This document shows positions 1 to 9,740 of a stretch of 64,000 nucleotides of DNA, piece after piece. Below the pieces are notes generated by a model, which made no database searches, was not told the DNA's origin, and worked only from the letters and a program-made list of their open reading frames with translations. Source of the stretch: Liopterus haemorrhoidalis (lineage: Eukaryota > Arthropoda > Insecta > Coleoptera > Dytiscidae); assembly GCA_963971575.1 (NCBI GenBank), contig OZ020624.1, positions 5,631,903 to 5,695,902 on the forward strand. Direction: 5' to 3'. Position 1 is the stretch's first letter; the number at the start of each line of letters is the position of its first letter. Both the position numbers and the translations under genes were made by a program.

Positions 1-498
1 TCTCGCAATTTAAGAAAATCTCTTGCTGATAGTTTAGTTTTATCTATTTTTAATAATTGTGATATTATATACCACTCCTGTATCACTCACGTTGACAAAC
101 TCAGAATTCAAAAAATTCAAAACTACTGTGTAAGATTTGTACTATCACTTCGTAGTAGAACTCCGACGTCCAAAGGGTTGAGTTCATTAAATTGGCTAAC
201 TATGGAACAGCGTCGAAATTTACACTTTGCTTCGTTTATTCATAAATTAGTAATCAATCAAACGCCTACCTATTTAAGCTGCAAACTAGTTTCGAGAACT
301 TCCCTTCATAGCCTTACTCTTAGGGACTTCTATAGCCTAGAAGTTCCAGCCCACAAAAGTTCATTTTTCGAGCGTTCCTTTTCCTATTGCGCCCCATCTA
401 TGTATAATCAAATACCCAAGTGCCTAAAATCTATCTCTGTGCAATCTTTCAAAGTAAAATATAAAACATGGTTGCAGACAAGAAATCACACCAAGTAA
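1..498 (+). pseudogene. Non-LTR retrotransposon RT, C-terminal fragment (runs in from the left edge)
   Basis: One reading frame is open from base 1 to the stop ending at 498 (about 165 residues), so the true start lies left of the window. Residues such as YHSCITHVDKLRIQKIQN and the later NQIPKCLKSISVQSFK match the region C-terminal to the RT palm in Jockey/CR1-type LINEs, where an array of short conserved blocks ends in a basic tail. No catalytic RT motif is inside the window. It is followed by a 3' untranslated stretch that ends in a TTA microsatellite near 1891, interrupted by a mariner at 634-1773. The clade is inferred, the RT origin is fairly sure. Confidence 0.72.
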
Positions 499-633
499 TC
501 CTGTTTCGCGAATATACTTTTTATTCTCCCAGGTCATATATTTTCACCCGCACGTCTACTGAATTTCGCTGAATTAAAGTTCGCTAAACTTCTTATGCTA
601 ATTTATATAAAATGTAAGAATGTAATTTATATA

Positions 634-1773
634 CCTAGTAGGGACACAAATACTGTTACAAATATTTTATGAAATAAAATTAAAACTACAATTAAGTTTT
701 TCACCAAATTTTAATGACATTTGTACTTATACATAAGTTATCCATAATTGGTATAATTATTCAAAATGGCCACCTTTGGCTTTAATGCAGGCATTAAGTC
801 GTACAGGCCAATCATCGATAGTTGCACGTACGACTTCTATGGAAAAATTGGCTTGTCTTAGCCTTATGGCCTGGAACAGAATCCTGCTGTAATGTCCATG
901 ACTGATCTTGAAAGAGAGTATGATTGAGGGGTTTCACAACATCTTCCTGGACCGTTTGTTAGTAGATTCTAGCTGAAGTTTTCACCCCTTTTTCATAAAA
1001 ATGAAGTTCAGTTACTCCATCATAGGAAACGCCCCACCAAACCATCACTGAAGCTGGGTGGTGACCTTTTTCTATCCTTGGAACTACTTCCGCGGCTTCA
1101 GTAGATGACCTGGCATAAACCCTGTCATTTTGTTTGTTGAATTATTCCTGTATAGTAAAAATTTTCTCGTCGGTAAAAAGGATTTTTTTGTGTTTGTCGT
1201 CTGCGTACTTGATTAACAAGCGTTTCGATTTTTCGATCCTATTTTGTTTAAGAGACACAGTTAGTAACTATCCAGTGCGGCGTTTGAAGGCCCCAAGACC
1301 CAAGTCTTTTTTCAAAAAGCGCGCCTTTGATTTTCGCGAAATTTTCATTTCGCGGGACATAATTTTTTGTTTTCGCAACGGATTTCTTGCTATTCTGGCC
1401 TTAACAGCTTTGATAGCTTATGGCGTGCGTACTGTTCTCGGGCGACCGGATATTTTTCGGTCTTTTATGTCCCTAGTTTCCTCAAACAATTTAATGCACC
1501 GATACACAAACATTCGACTAATGCCGAGTGGACGTAGCGTCTTATAAATGTTTGATTTTTCCATCTTACATTTATAAAGCGCAATAACTGCAATTCGGTT
1601 TTCTTTGTCTGACCATTCCATGGTAACACACAACACAAAATCAAATTCTTTCCACAGTAAAGTAATTTATAGGTTAACTCACGATTATCACCTGTTTAAA
1701 TTTGGGTGCGTTCATTTGTATTATTTTTATTGGATACGTTCATTATTGTAACTGTATTTATGTCCCTACTAGG
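634..1773 (-). mobile_element. Tc1/mariner-superfamily element with TA duplications
   Basis: Inverted ends CCTAGTAGGGACAC (from 634) and GTGTCC-like GTCCCTACTAGG (to 1773) are flanked by TA on both sides. The element is about 1.14 kb and its transposase is on the minus strand. It sits inside the 3' region of an older LINE, which dates it as the younger insertion. Confidence 0.85.
757..1621 (-). pseudogene. Tc1/mariner-type transposase, internally deleted
   Basis: Read on the minus strand, the start at 1621 opens with MEWSDKENRIAVIALYKCK and an N-terminal helix-turn-helix (FVYRCIKLFEET, then SGRPRTVRTP), typical of Tc1/mariner DNA-binding domains. The frame is then broken, but later pieces are recognisable: the region around 1120-1200 and the C-terminal PVRLNACIKAKGGHFE ending at the stop at 757-759. 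The central catalytic part is short compared with the usual 330-350 codons, so an internal deletion and frameshifts are likely. It cannot encode an active enzyme. The longer plus-strand reading frame across the same bases has no family match and is a shadow. Confidence 0.8.
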
Positions 1774-1856
1774 TATAAAAATGTATTATTGTATTTACAC
1801 GATGAAAAAGGTTAAGTTGGAAACCAGCCCTGGCTGAAACTTCGCCTACAATAAAG

Positions 1857-1891
<35 letters not shown>

Positions 1892-1893
<2 letters not shown>

Positions 1894-2390
1894 TTATTAT
1901 TTTACATGTTAAATCGCCTATAAGAAATCAACTATTGTTCAATTTTGTCTCCACCATTGTGATTGAAATTGACAGTCCTTGTCAGAGAAATCTCTGACTC
2001 TGGTTTGAGAAGTAGGAAGTAAACGTTGACCATGCTAATGGCTCGCCATAACCTGATAGTGACATGTTTGCATGCTGAGTTATATACAGCCTGCTGCTTT
2101 GACCAACATTCTACGTTGGTCGATGCTTATCACCTGCTGATTTTAGGTTATATTAACTGTTATGGAAAAAGTTTTTTATTCAATATACAAGGTACTGAAT
2201 GAAATTTTAAGTTTAAATTGATTTTCAAATTTGTTAAAGTTATACGTGGGTTTCTTGGAATAATTGACAGAAATAACTTTAAGCACTACTAGAAGGCTGT
2301 GGATCGCCAGTGACCCGATAAACAAATTTAGTGGTCCGCGACGCTTGAAAGACACATAAAAAATAAAGATGGTTGTTTTTTATCTATATA
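1892..2390. other. Gene-free AT-rich spacer
   Basis: No coding segment was recognised. Around 2290-2345 the text GTGGTCCGCGACGC resembles the ends of hAT elements (compare 50861) but lacks a partner end. Confidence 0.4.
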
Positions 2391-3217
2391 TTAGGCCGCC
2401 AAGGATGAAATTTGTAGAAAAAAAGGCAAAGTTGGTTGATAACTTACAAATATAAGGAATTATTTTATTCATGAAACTATGCACTCATACTGCTATGCAA
2501 CCATTCATCAAACTATGCATCTATACACTTTTGCTATTTAAATGGCAGGTTGTTCAGGCGGGTGGTATACAACCCTGGCGGACTAACATTGTCGGAATTA
2601 AACTGTATTCCATTTAAAAAGTTGTCCGAATTGCGGAAGAAGTGGTATTCAATGGGGGCTAGGTTTAGTGAGTATGGAGGATGATGAAGAAGTACCAACT
2701 CCAATTCCTGTAGTCTAGTGTTATCATGCAATAAGATAGGAGTCGATCTGTTGGCCAATCTTGGCTGTTTTTCTTTAAGCTTTTGCATCACTTCGTCCAG
2801 TTGGCTGCAGTATATTTCTGCTGTGATCGATGAGCCAGTTTTTTCTTTTTTTTTCTTTGTTTTTTAATTTACCTGTAAGAAATTTGACGAACCAATTTGA
2901 TATTGTCTGCTGCGTAGTAACACTAGAGCCAAATACACTATTAATGATTCGCGCTCTCCGGGATGCCGTAGTTCCATGTAAGATTTCATACTTCATAATA
3001 GTGCGAATTTTCGACCGTTTCATTTTCAACAAAAATAATTTAAAAAAAAAGTTTTTGATATTTTTTAGAGCGTACAATGATTTTTTAAACAAGCGAGATG
3101 TGTAACTTTTCAACAACAAAAAAAAAAACAGAACGGTAAAATATTCAGCCAATGTCAAATAATACATTGCTAAAGTTGGCAATATTATTAACTAGAAATT
3201 TCATCCTTAACGACCTG

Positions 3218-3218
<1 letters not shown>
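2391..3218 (-). mobile_element. Degenerate mariner with 28-bp imperfect inverted ends
   Basis: The left end (TTAGGCCGCCAAGGATGAA) and the reverse complement of the right end (TCAGGTCGTTAAGGATGAA) agree at about 23 of 28 positions. Transposase pieces lie between them on the minus strand. A (TA)n run abuts the right end. Confidence 0.7.
2534..3023 (-). pseudogene. Mariner transposase with internal deletion
   Basis: Minus-strand reading starts at about 3023 with MKRSKIRTIMKYE and continues GTTASRRARIINSVFGSSV, the mariner N-terminal helix-turn-helix. It jumps near 2820 to GSSITAEIYCSQLDEV and PRLANRSTPILLHDN, which belong to the late catalytic domain. About 150 residues of the middle, including the first catalytic Asp, are missing. 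The second Asp remains in LLHDN. The block that normally ends in the third Asp reads SLNLAPIEYHFF, so that residue is Glu. A stop replaces the expected Trp near 2534. Dead deletion derivative. Confidence 0.78.

Positions 3219-3297
<79 letters not shown>
3219..3297. repeat. (TA)n microsatellite
   Basis: About 75 bases of uninterrupted TA units directly beside the mariner's right end. Any reading frame through it is an artefact. Confidence 0.95.
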
Positions 3298-3298
<1 letters not shown>

Positions 3299-3299
3299 A

Positions 3300-3404
3300 G
3301 AAATAATAGTTCTTATTTACTCGTCAAATTATATTAAAAAATATTATTACAAAATAATAATTTCATGAGACGTTTCGACTGGGACATCCAGTCATCTTCA
3401 GTCT
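3300..3404 (-). repeat. Repeat with conserved hairpin (second copy at 62641-62748)
   Basis: On the minus strand the block reads GAAGATGACTGG, a short loop, CCAGTCGAAACGTCTC, then an AT-rich part and TTGACGAG. The plus-strand block at 62641-62748 has the same order: hairpin GACTGG/CCAGTC, GAAACGTCTC, an AT-rich spacer, TTTGACGAG and TTATTTCCTCCTA. This is a dispersed repeat whose best-conserved part is a 6-bp hairpin followed by GAAACGTCTC. I do not know the parent element; a Penelope-type terminal region is one possibility. Confidence 0.6.
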
Positions 3405-3502
3405 AAAGTTAAAAAAACCAAAACTAATTAAAAACTTCTAAACATATTTTAGCAGCTAGACCACTATGTGTACGTAGAAGTGCGACATGTTGTGTCAGAG
3501 CA

Positions 3503-3529
3503 GGCAAGCCCGTTGACAACGGGCTTGCC
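3503..3529. repeat. Perfect 12-bp inverted repeat, 3-nt loop
   Basis: GGCAAGCCCGTT, GAC, AACGGGCTTGCC. It lies 8 bases before the point where the mariner fragment at 3537 loses homology with its sister copy at 59863. Confidence 0.9.
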
Positions 3530-3536
3530 TTGCGGG

Positions 3537-4267
3537 CTTCCAATCGCCTACGAGAGATGAGTAAGATCCAGAAAGTCGGCAGATGGGTTCCACATGCATT
3601 GAATGAAAGGCAGATGGAAAAACGCAAAAACACTTGTGAAATTTTGCTTGCACGATACAAAAGAAAGCCTTTTTTGCATCGTATCATTACTGGCGATGAA
3701 AAATGGATTTATTTTGAAAATCCCAAACGCAAAAAATCATGGGTGAACCCAGGCTCACCATCCACATCAACTGCAAGACCGAATCGCTTTGACAAAAAGA
3801 CAATGCTCTGTACTTGGTGGGACCAAAAGGGTGTGGTCTATTATGAATTGTTAAAACCTGGTGAAACATTTAATACCCAACGCTACTAACAACAACTGAT
3901 CGAATTGAACCATTCGCTGCTCATAAAACGACCAGAATACGAAAGAAGACAGCACAAGGTAATCTTTCTTCACGATACCGCTCCATCACATAAGGCAAAA
4001 GCAGTTTGCAACACATTGGAGGCACTCAAGTGGGAAGTGCTACCCCATGCTGCTTACTCACCAGACTTGGTCCCTTCAGATTACCACTTGTTCGCATCGA
4101 TGGGTCACGCACTTGCCGATCAGCACTTTTGTTCATATGAAAATGTGAAAGAATGGCTAGATGAATGGTTTGCGGGGAAAGGGGAAGAGTTCTACTGGCG
4201 AGGTATTCACAAGTTGCCTGAAAGATGGGAAAAATGTATAACTTCTAATGGAGCATACTTTGAATAA
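3537..4267 (+). pseudogene. Mariner transposase, C-terminal two thirds, one nonsense codon
   Basis: The frame starts inside SNRLREMSKIQKVG and runs to the natural stop after NGAYFE. All three catalytic aspartates are visible: GDEKWIYFEN, FLHDTAPSHKA and YSPDLVPSDYHLF, with 34 residues between the second and third (DD34D), plus the mariner hallmark WVPHALNERQ. A single stop at 3887-3889 (CAA to TAA, judging by the sister copy, which has CAA) divides it. Unlike the sister, it has no frameshift near the first Asp. It lacks the DNA-binding domain and a start, so it is inactive. Confidence 0.88.
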
Positions 4268-4344
4268 ATAAACTTTTACTGTTCTTTTGAGATTAATGTG
4301 TTTTATTTTTAAAAAAAATCCGCATTTCATACTTGTAGACCTGG
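3537..4344 (+). mobile_element. 5'-truncated DD34D mariner (sister of 59863-61146)
   Basis: From 3537 on, the sequence is nearly identical to the mariner at 59863-61146, through the stop codon and the right inverted end TTTCATACTTGTAGACCTGG at 4344, followed by TA. The first 470 bases of the element are absent and replaced by unrelated sequence with a perfect hairpin. Confidence 0.88.
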
Positions 4345-4345
4345 T

Positions 4346-5673
4346 ATATACGCACATTTGAAAATTTTCATTTAAAATGTAAGATATACTGCTATAAAAT
4401 AAAGTAATAAATGAATGGAGTTTCGTGTATATATGATCCATATAGTTTTGAAATCATTTGAAAGGCATCATCAACATTGAATGCCCAACAAAACATCCCT
4501 TCAACCTGCCTGTATGTTACCGTACAACCAAACTCCGTATTAAATTACAGATAAATAAATTCGTTAAAAGTTATTTCTGAAACGCTCCGAGCGCTATATG
4601 TTTCCATAACGCTTTGTGTTGAAACTACGTTTAATTCAAGTTACGGACGACCACAAAAATTTATAATTATTCGATAGTTTGTTGGTTAGTAATAAAAGCA
4701 TTACTAGAAGGTAATACGCTGTTTTGTGCTTAGGTTGCTATTCAGATATATGTAATACTATATTTGTAATTTAATATTAATGCTATAGTGGCTAATTAAT
4801 GCAGGAACTATTAGCCAATATATCAAATTTAAGAGGATTATGTATAACTATTAATAAACAGACTGCTTTGTAAAGTACAGACAGGTCCGTGTCCAACAAT
4901 TTTGTCGCCTGAGGCAAACCATTCGAACGATACTCCCCATGGTATGCTCTCAGAAAAATTCTATAGCCAAAAAAATCAAAAATCATCAGTATATCGTCGG
5001 CTGTAAATAATAAGGTTGTATGTCGAAGTGTATTACATTTGAGAAAACAACCTTCAAAAATTGTGACATGGAAAAAAACAATATAAGGTTACAATACAAG
5101 GAAGAAATTTTTTTAATAACTATGTATTGATATGTAAATGCCATTAACGCATTATTTTGAAAAAAAAAAAATTGAATAATACCATTTTAACAATTTGAAA
5201 AATGAACATACAACTTTGTGATTAAGAAAAACACGAAACTTAGTACCTTAACGTTATATACAGCTTTGTAGTTCAAAGTAATATCGGGGGGAAATTCAGT
5301 TTATAGGTAAAGCTTCAGTTTTTAGGTTTCTGATAATTGTTAAAAAGGTACCAGAAAAGGTAAAAGAAATGTTAGTCACGTATTAAATTTTTATTTGATT
5401 AAATAACACAAATTAAACAATATGCTTGCAAAATAATAACAAAGTAAACATTAATCTTACAAAAAAATAAAATAAATTAAGATAGAACTGAAACTGAAAC
5501 ATTCGAAATAAAAAAAATTAAACGAAATAAATTGTATTTTTATTATTTTCTTGAGATTTACTTTCTTGGCAATATTGTTTCATAATAAGATTTATCCATA
5601 GTAGGCATCCAATCCAGCATAGATTTTAAAGCGATTACCTTGTTTTCTGGTAACGGATTTTTATTTGTAGAAA
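4346..5673. other. Gene-free AT-rich spacer
   Basis: No transposase, RT or host exon was recognised. Short reading frames have no family features. Confidence 0.4.
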
Positions 5674-5897
5674 CCTTAATCTGCATTTAGAGCTCTGTAA
5701 ATCAACACGTTGTACGCTATGGATAATTTTTAAACGAGGTCATTTGGTATGATCGGACATGCTCGTGCTTTGTCGTTGCTATACTACTGTTGAGCGATAT
5801 AGTACGAGCTTGTCCGATCATACCAATTGCACTCGTTTAAAAACTATCCATAACGCACAGCGTGTTAATTTACTGAGCTCTGAATGCAGCTTTAATG
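5674..5897. mobile_element. Fold-back (snap-back) MITE
   Basis: Two arms of about 100 bases are inverted copies of each other: ATGGATAATTTTTAAACGAG and GGTATGATCGGACATGCTCG on the left pair with CTCGTTTAAAAACTATCCAT and CGAGCTTGTCCGATCATACC on the right, around a centre near 5785. The outermost matching bases are CTGCATTTAGAGCTCTG and CAGAGCTC-like GAGCTCTGAATGCAG. No coding capacity. I could not fix the target duplication. Confidence 0.8.
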
Positions 5898-6148
5898 TGT
5901 CTAAATATAATTAAACAAGTCTTCAAGACCTTTTTTTATTCTTTTTAATATTTTTTGTAACCCAGGTGCCCGAAAAAGATGTTTTATATTTAACATAAAA
6001 GATGTCAAACATACAACTATAAATTATTCTAGATTCTATATATAAAGATTCTATGTCAAAATACCATTTACATGTCTAATATGGTAGTAGAGCACGCGGA
6101 GAGCAGCATTATGTTGAGACGCGTAGCTCGACGCTGCAAGAGATGCAA

Positions 6149-6679
6149 TCAATCAATCAATCAATAATATCTTTATTCTTGCATTTCGGCCTCGAATTGG
6201 AGTACATTATTTCTCTTGTTTACATTTTAAAATATGTGTATAACTTAAATATCCCAATTAAATCTACTTCCTAATTAACAAAAATATAAATAACTAACTA
6301 ACTAACAAGAAATCTTATAACTACGAAAATAAACTATTAAAAGTTGCCTCTGGAACGTCTAGTCTTTCTTTCCGTTTTTTCGCGTTCGGCTTCTTTGATT
6401 CTCATCATCCATTTTATACCGCTTCCTGCCTCCTCCAAGATTTTTTCCAACCGTGCTGGCTCTTCCCCTATTTCTGGACAGCATCTTAAGTGGTTCATGG
6501 TTTCAGGTTCTTCTCTATATGTCCGGCACTTCTTCTTTTCTTCATGCCTCCAAAATTGATTGGCTGCCGCCTCATTCCCGCATCTGAATCTGGCAATCAT
6601 CTTCTGGTTTCTGTTATTGTCTCTCAAATATCTTGGTATTGTTTCTTCTTTTAAGAGATCTTGCAAGATCCATCTGTTA
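6149..6679 (-). mobile_element. 5'-truncated LINE with 12-bp target-site duplication
   Basis: CAAGAGATGCAA is repeated exactly at 6137-6148 and 6680-6691. In minus orientation the insert ends in a signal-like AATAAAGATATT followed by ATTG units, a LINE-type microsatellite tail. It inserted into an older retroelement fragment. Confidence 0.85.
6337..6666 (-). pseudogene. LINE C-terminal tail with zinc-knuckle
   Basis: About 109 residues on the minus strand: MIARFRCGNEAAANQFWRHE, CRTYREEPETMNHLRCC, then a basic tail. This matches the C-terminal segment of insect non-LTR retrotransposons where an LxARxRxGNE block precedes a C-x2-C...H-x4-C knuckle. The second Cys is Tyr here (CRTYR). The RT domain is missing because of 5' truncation. 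The coding part ends about 190 bases before the tail. Confidence 0.65.
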
Positions 6680-7061
6680 CAAGAGATGCAAGAGATGGAG
6701 AAGCAGACAGAATATGCATAATGGTTTCAGAATAGTCACGGAACAATCTATAGAGTGTGGACTCGGCCATTTGGAGTATGTGGGCCCTGTACACCAAAGT
6801 ATTTAGAACACCATCCTGACACGCAAACACAAAACATTCCGATTCCGATTTCAAACCTGCAAACGTAAGAAACGAGAACGTAAGTTCGGGGGACAACTAA
6901 AGACATTTAATATGTTTGAAGAACATAGAGTGCATACTTTTACTGTTATTTTTTGTTGATCAAATATTTTTTAAATTTTATACGTTTATTTACAGAGAAA
7001 AATACTTCTAATTTAACCTCCTTCGCATATCTTATAATAAAGTAATAATTATAATAATATA

Positions 7062-7532
7062 ATAATAATAATAAACTTTATTGACCTAGATGCATTTACA
7101 TGTTTTAAGTCAGTCAACAAAAAAAATTAAGATAAAATACAAAAAGAAATAAAGATAAAAATTGTCACATTTTAAAATTATAATTAAGAAACTCCTCTGT
7201 GGAATAAAACACATTTTCCACAAAGAATGATTTTAAAAAGGATTTGAATTTATTATATTCCAAATTTCTAAGGTTCGCAGGAAATTTGTTCATAAATTTC
7301 ACAGCAAAATAATTTGTACTATTCCTAGATTTGACTAACCTCAGAAAGTTGGGATATATGTTAGTCTTGTTTCTTGTGTTGTAGCTATGTATATCGGCAT
7401 AAGTTTGATTTTCTCTCTCCTTTTTGTGGAGGTATAATAGACAATGGTACATATATAATCAATTGTATTGAAATATGAAAAATAATGACTTGTCCAATAT
7501 TATGTATGCATATAATCTTCTGGACCAATAAA

Positions 7533-7567
<35 letters not shown>

Positions 7568-7842
7568 GGTACAGTCATTATTTTTAATATGTTAAATTGA
7601 CTTCTACCCTCGGACCTGTAGGGTGTAGACGTTAGAAGTCTTATTGCACGCTTTTGCAGAGAAAACACTCTTGAGGCTGCTGAAGAATGGCCCCATGCTA
7701 AGATGGCGTACGAAATTTGAGAATGGAATAACGCATAGTACGTTGTCAGGAGGAAGATGGTTGAGCACAGTCTACCAGTCAAAACTTTAACATGGTGATT
7801 CCATGTAGTAGTAAACAATACCAAAACAGTTCCCAAAAACAA
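7062..7842 (-). pseudogene. LINE RT C-terminal fragment, split by another LINE tail
   Basis: Minus-strand residues YYALFHSQISYAILAWGHSS, SLQKRAIRLLTSTPYRS and then, after the interruption at 7451-7566, CLLYLHKKE, SYNTRNKTNIY and LVKSRNSTNYFAVKFMNKFP. The order and spacing match the RT C-terminal region seen in fuller copies at 25392 and 40195. The element ends in AAT units at 7062-7080 after a TAAAGTTTATT-like signal. It starts abruptly near 7842, so it is 5'-truncated. Confidence 0.75.
7451..7566 (+). mobile_element. Very short LINE 3' tail inserted in the RT fragment
   Basis: This 116-base block ends CCAATAAAATTATTATT and an ATT run, the LINE-tail arrangement, in plus orientation. GGTAC occurs just before (7446-7450) and just after (7567-7571) and may be the target duplication. 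It separates two parts of the minus-strand RT frame. Confidence 0.6.
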
Positions 7843-8627
7843 TCTGTGTAGACTGTTGTGGATCGTTTATTTTGTATAATCTAGAAGAGCTGCATAATAT
7901 TTTTCTAGAATACTGTATTTTTTTCATTTTAATATACGTTGAGCTAAAATAAAGCATCTGAAAAGATATGAGGGCGAAATTATAAAACGAAATTTTTAAT
8001 TAAATTCTTCAGATCTTGCACATAATTAAAATAACTTGTACATTAAATAGAATAAATAATTATTCTGCTCTTAATCAAGCATTTAATTAAGACTCAGTCT
8101 GTATATTTATAAATTCACTAAAGAATTTTTTCAGCGTTGACATTAATTATTTATTTATTATATCCGTTGCATTTTACAAAATTTGTAATGTTGATACATA
8201 CAGGGTCGTTGACACACTAGACCGCGCCTTGAGCTAAAAAATAAATTTGCCCTAGGACCTTCACGTACGACTGTTCAGGGTGTGCACTAGGGCAGTTCAA
8301 TAAAGGGGTGGTGATGATAATGGTAGGTCACTTGGAAATAATAATAATAATCTTTATTCCAATGAATGTTATATACATTTTTGGAGTCGTTAAACATCGT
8401 CCTCAAATTCTTTTATTTACGATTAGCTGTACCGGAAAGTTTTTTCATTTTTATTATTATTGCAGTATGCGAATTAGTCACGACTTTTTCGCTGAATTAA
8501 ACAGACGTCTTTTGCGTTTTGATTAAACTCTATAATCTTGAGTATCTAATTATTGTTTTCGTTTCATTTTAAACCTTTGCATTTTAAAACGGCGGAAGAA
8601 TTTTCATCAAAACATTTTTTATGCTGT
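7843..8627. other. Spacer, with a possible minimal LINE tail
   Basis: No gene recognised. AATAATAATAATCTTTATTCC at 8336-8358 is the reverse complement of a LINE tail (GGAATAAAG followed by ATT units), suggesting a heavily truncated insertion on the minus strand. Confidence 0.35.
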
Positions 8628-8959
8628 TTAACCCTTTCACTGCGCCATACGCTTTGAGATTTCGTGCTCGCTGTGCGCACATATTTCGGTGATTGCGAGT
8701 TTATTCGTGTAGAGCAGTTGGCGTGAACTTTTTGTGTAAGTTTTCATGACATGTAAGGATGAATGATGGTATATGACTAATGTTAGGAAAAAATGTAATG
8801 TGGAGTGAATGAATACAAGAATACAATCAAAAAGATTTTATATAATCGATATAAATAAGTAACGGGTGTTTTTTTTAGAGGTATAGAACTTTAAGTTGGC
8901 ATTACTGTTCAAGATGGCGACCAATTTAACAGCTGTCAAGTGATTTATTCTCAGTTTGG

Positions 8960-8986
8960 TTTGGCAATTCATCATGAATTGCCAAA
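8960..8986. repeat. Perfect 13-bp inverted repeat, 1-nt loop
   Basis: TTTGGCAATTCAT, C, ATGAATTGCCAAA. It lies exactly between the retained 5' part and the retained transposase part of the deleted mariner. Confidence 0.92.
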
Positions 8987-8989
8987 ATT

Positions 8990-9321
8990 CACCAAAAACT
9001 GCAATATTTTTCAAAAATGCAAAATATTTATTGAAAGACACGTTTGGTGACCGCCTAATTTCACGTTTTGGACCTGTGAATTGGCCTCCAAGATCTTGTG
9101 ATTTAACACCGCTGGACTACTTTCTGTGGGGCTATGTAAAGTCATTGGTCTATGCGGATAAGCCACAAACGCTTGACCATTTGGAAGACAACATTCGCCG
9201 TGTTATTGCCGATATACGGCCACAAATGTTGGAAAAAGTCATCGAAAATTGGACGTCCAGATCGGACTACATCCGAGCCAGCCGTGGCGGTCATATTCCA
9301 GAAATCATATTTAAAATGTAA
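8990..9321 (+). pseudogene. Mariner transposase C-terminus (rosa-like relative)
   Basis: Residues KYLLKDTFGDRLISRFGPVN, WPPRSCDLTPLDYFLWGYVK and SLVYADKPQTLDHLEDNIRR give the last catalytic block and C-terminus. The nearest relatives in the window are the DD41D elements at 44921 and 47003, which share WPPRSPDLTPMDFFLWGYLK and VYANKPTSLAHLKENIR. Pro is Cys in PRSCDL. The first two catalytic aspartates and the DNA-binding domain are gone. The opposite-strand frame over the same bases is a shadow. Confidence 0.8.
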
Positions 9322-9740
9322 TGCCACAAGATTATCTTTCGAATAAAAAAAAATTCATGTCAATCGAATAATCCATCGTTGTTTTATTGCAATTTAAAGT
9401 TCTATACCTCTAAAAAAAACAGCCTTTAGATATACCGAATGTAAGACCCTATCTAACTGAATTGAACGGCACAGCAACGTATACCAACGCAACGTGCTCG
9501 CAGGTACTTGAACTGGTTGGGGTAACCAGCGAGAATAGTCGTGTTGAGCAGGGAACAATTTAAAACACGGCGCGAGTTAACTCGCTCGGAGCGTATCGGG
9601 CCACACTTTTATTTACGAATATATACGGTTGGAGCAGCGAAAGGGTTAATGTTGTATGAGTACCATAAAAAAAAAATCTGCTACTGATTCTACATAACAC
9701 ATTTGCACTGTTTATGGTGATAAACTAAGGAAATTTATGC

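Larger units (their letters stand above)
499..1891 (+). mobile_element. LINE 3' untranslated region with (TTA)n tail, split by a mariner
   Basis: The 3' part continues from the RT fragment to AATAAAGTTTATTATT and a TTA run at 1858-1891. The same arrangement (AATAAA-like signal, then ATT or AAT units) ends the other LINE fragments here, near 7062, 7566, 18630, 25268, 39080 and 43416, so I read it as the element's natural end. The block 634-1773 is a later insertion. Without it the 3' region would be only about 250 bases. Confidence 0.6.
6060..6896 (-). pseudogene. Retroelement C-terminal zinc-knuckle fragment, split by a LINE
   Basis: The minus strand encodes FACQDGVLNTLVYRAHIL, then STLYRLFRDYSETIMHILSA and PSLASL. 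After the insertion 6149-6679 it resumes as AASSYASQHNAALRVLYYH. This is the post-RT segment of an insect retroelement family, where a C-x2-C...H...C knuckle precedes ETIMHILSAC-PSLA. Here the first two cysteines are lost (STLYRLF). The insertion's 12-bp duplication restores continuity, so the two parts were one segment. Confidence 0.6.
8862..9426 (+). mobile_element. Internally deleted mariner, nested in the piggyBac-like MITE
   Basis: The inverted ends share TGTTTTTTTTAGAGGTATAG (left) with CTATACCTCTAAAAAAAACA (right) and are flanked by TA. Only about 565 bases remain. The left part keeps the 5' untranslated stretch up to about 8970, then a perfect palindrome at 8960-8986 marks the deletion joint. 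Confidence 0.82.
8632..9645. mobile_element. piggyBac-like non-autonomous element hosting a mariner
   Basis: TTAA flanks both ends (8628-8631 and 9646-9649). The ends are inverted: CCCTTTCACTGCGCCATAC on the left and, reverse-complemented, CCCTTTCGCTGCTCCAACC on the right. CCC(T/A)TT ends with TTAA duplication are the piggyBac signature. No piggyBac transposase is present. Without the nested mariner (8862-9426) it would be about 450 bases. Confidence 0.8.

Noticed and set aside
1134..1547. 137-residue plus-strand frame as a gene
   Set aside because: Antisense shadow of the minus-strand mariner transposase.
3152..3337. Tyr-Ile repeat protein
   Set aside because: Pure (TA)n translation.
3367..3404. 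Hammerhead ribozyme
   Set aside because: The CUGANGA core is not correctly placed before the stem in this copy and is absent in the copy at 62641, so I do not call it.
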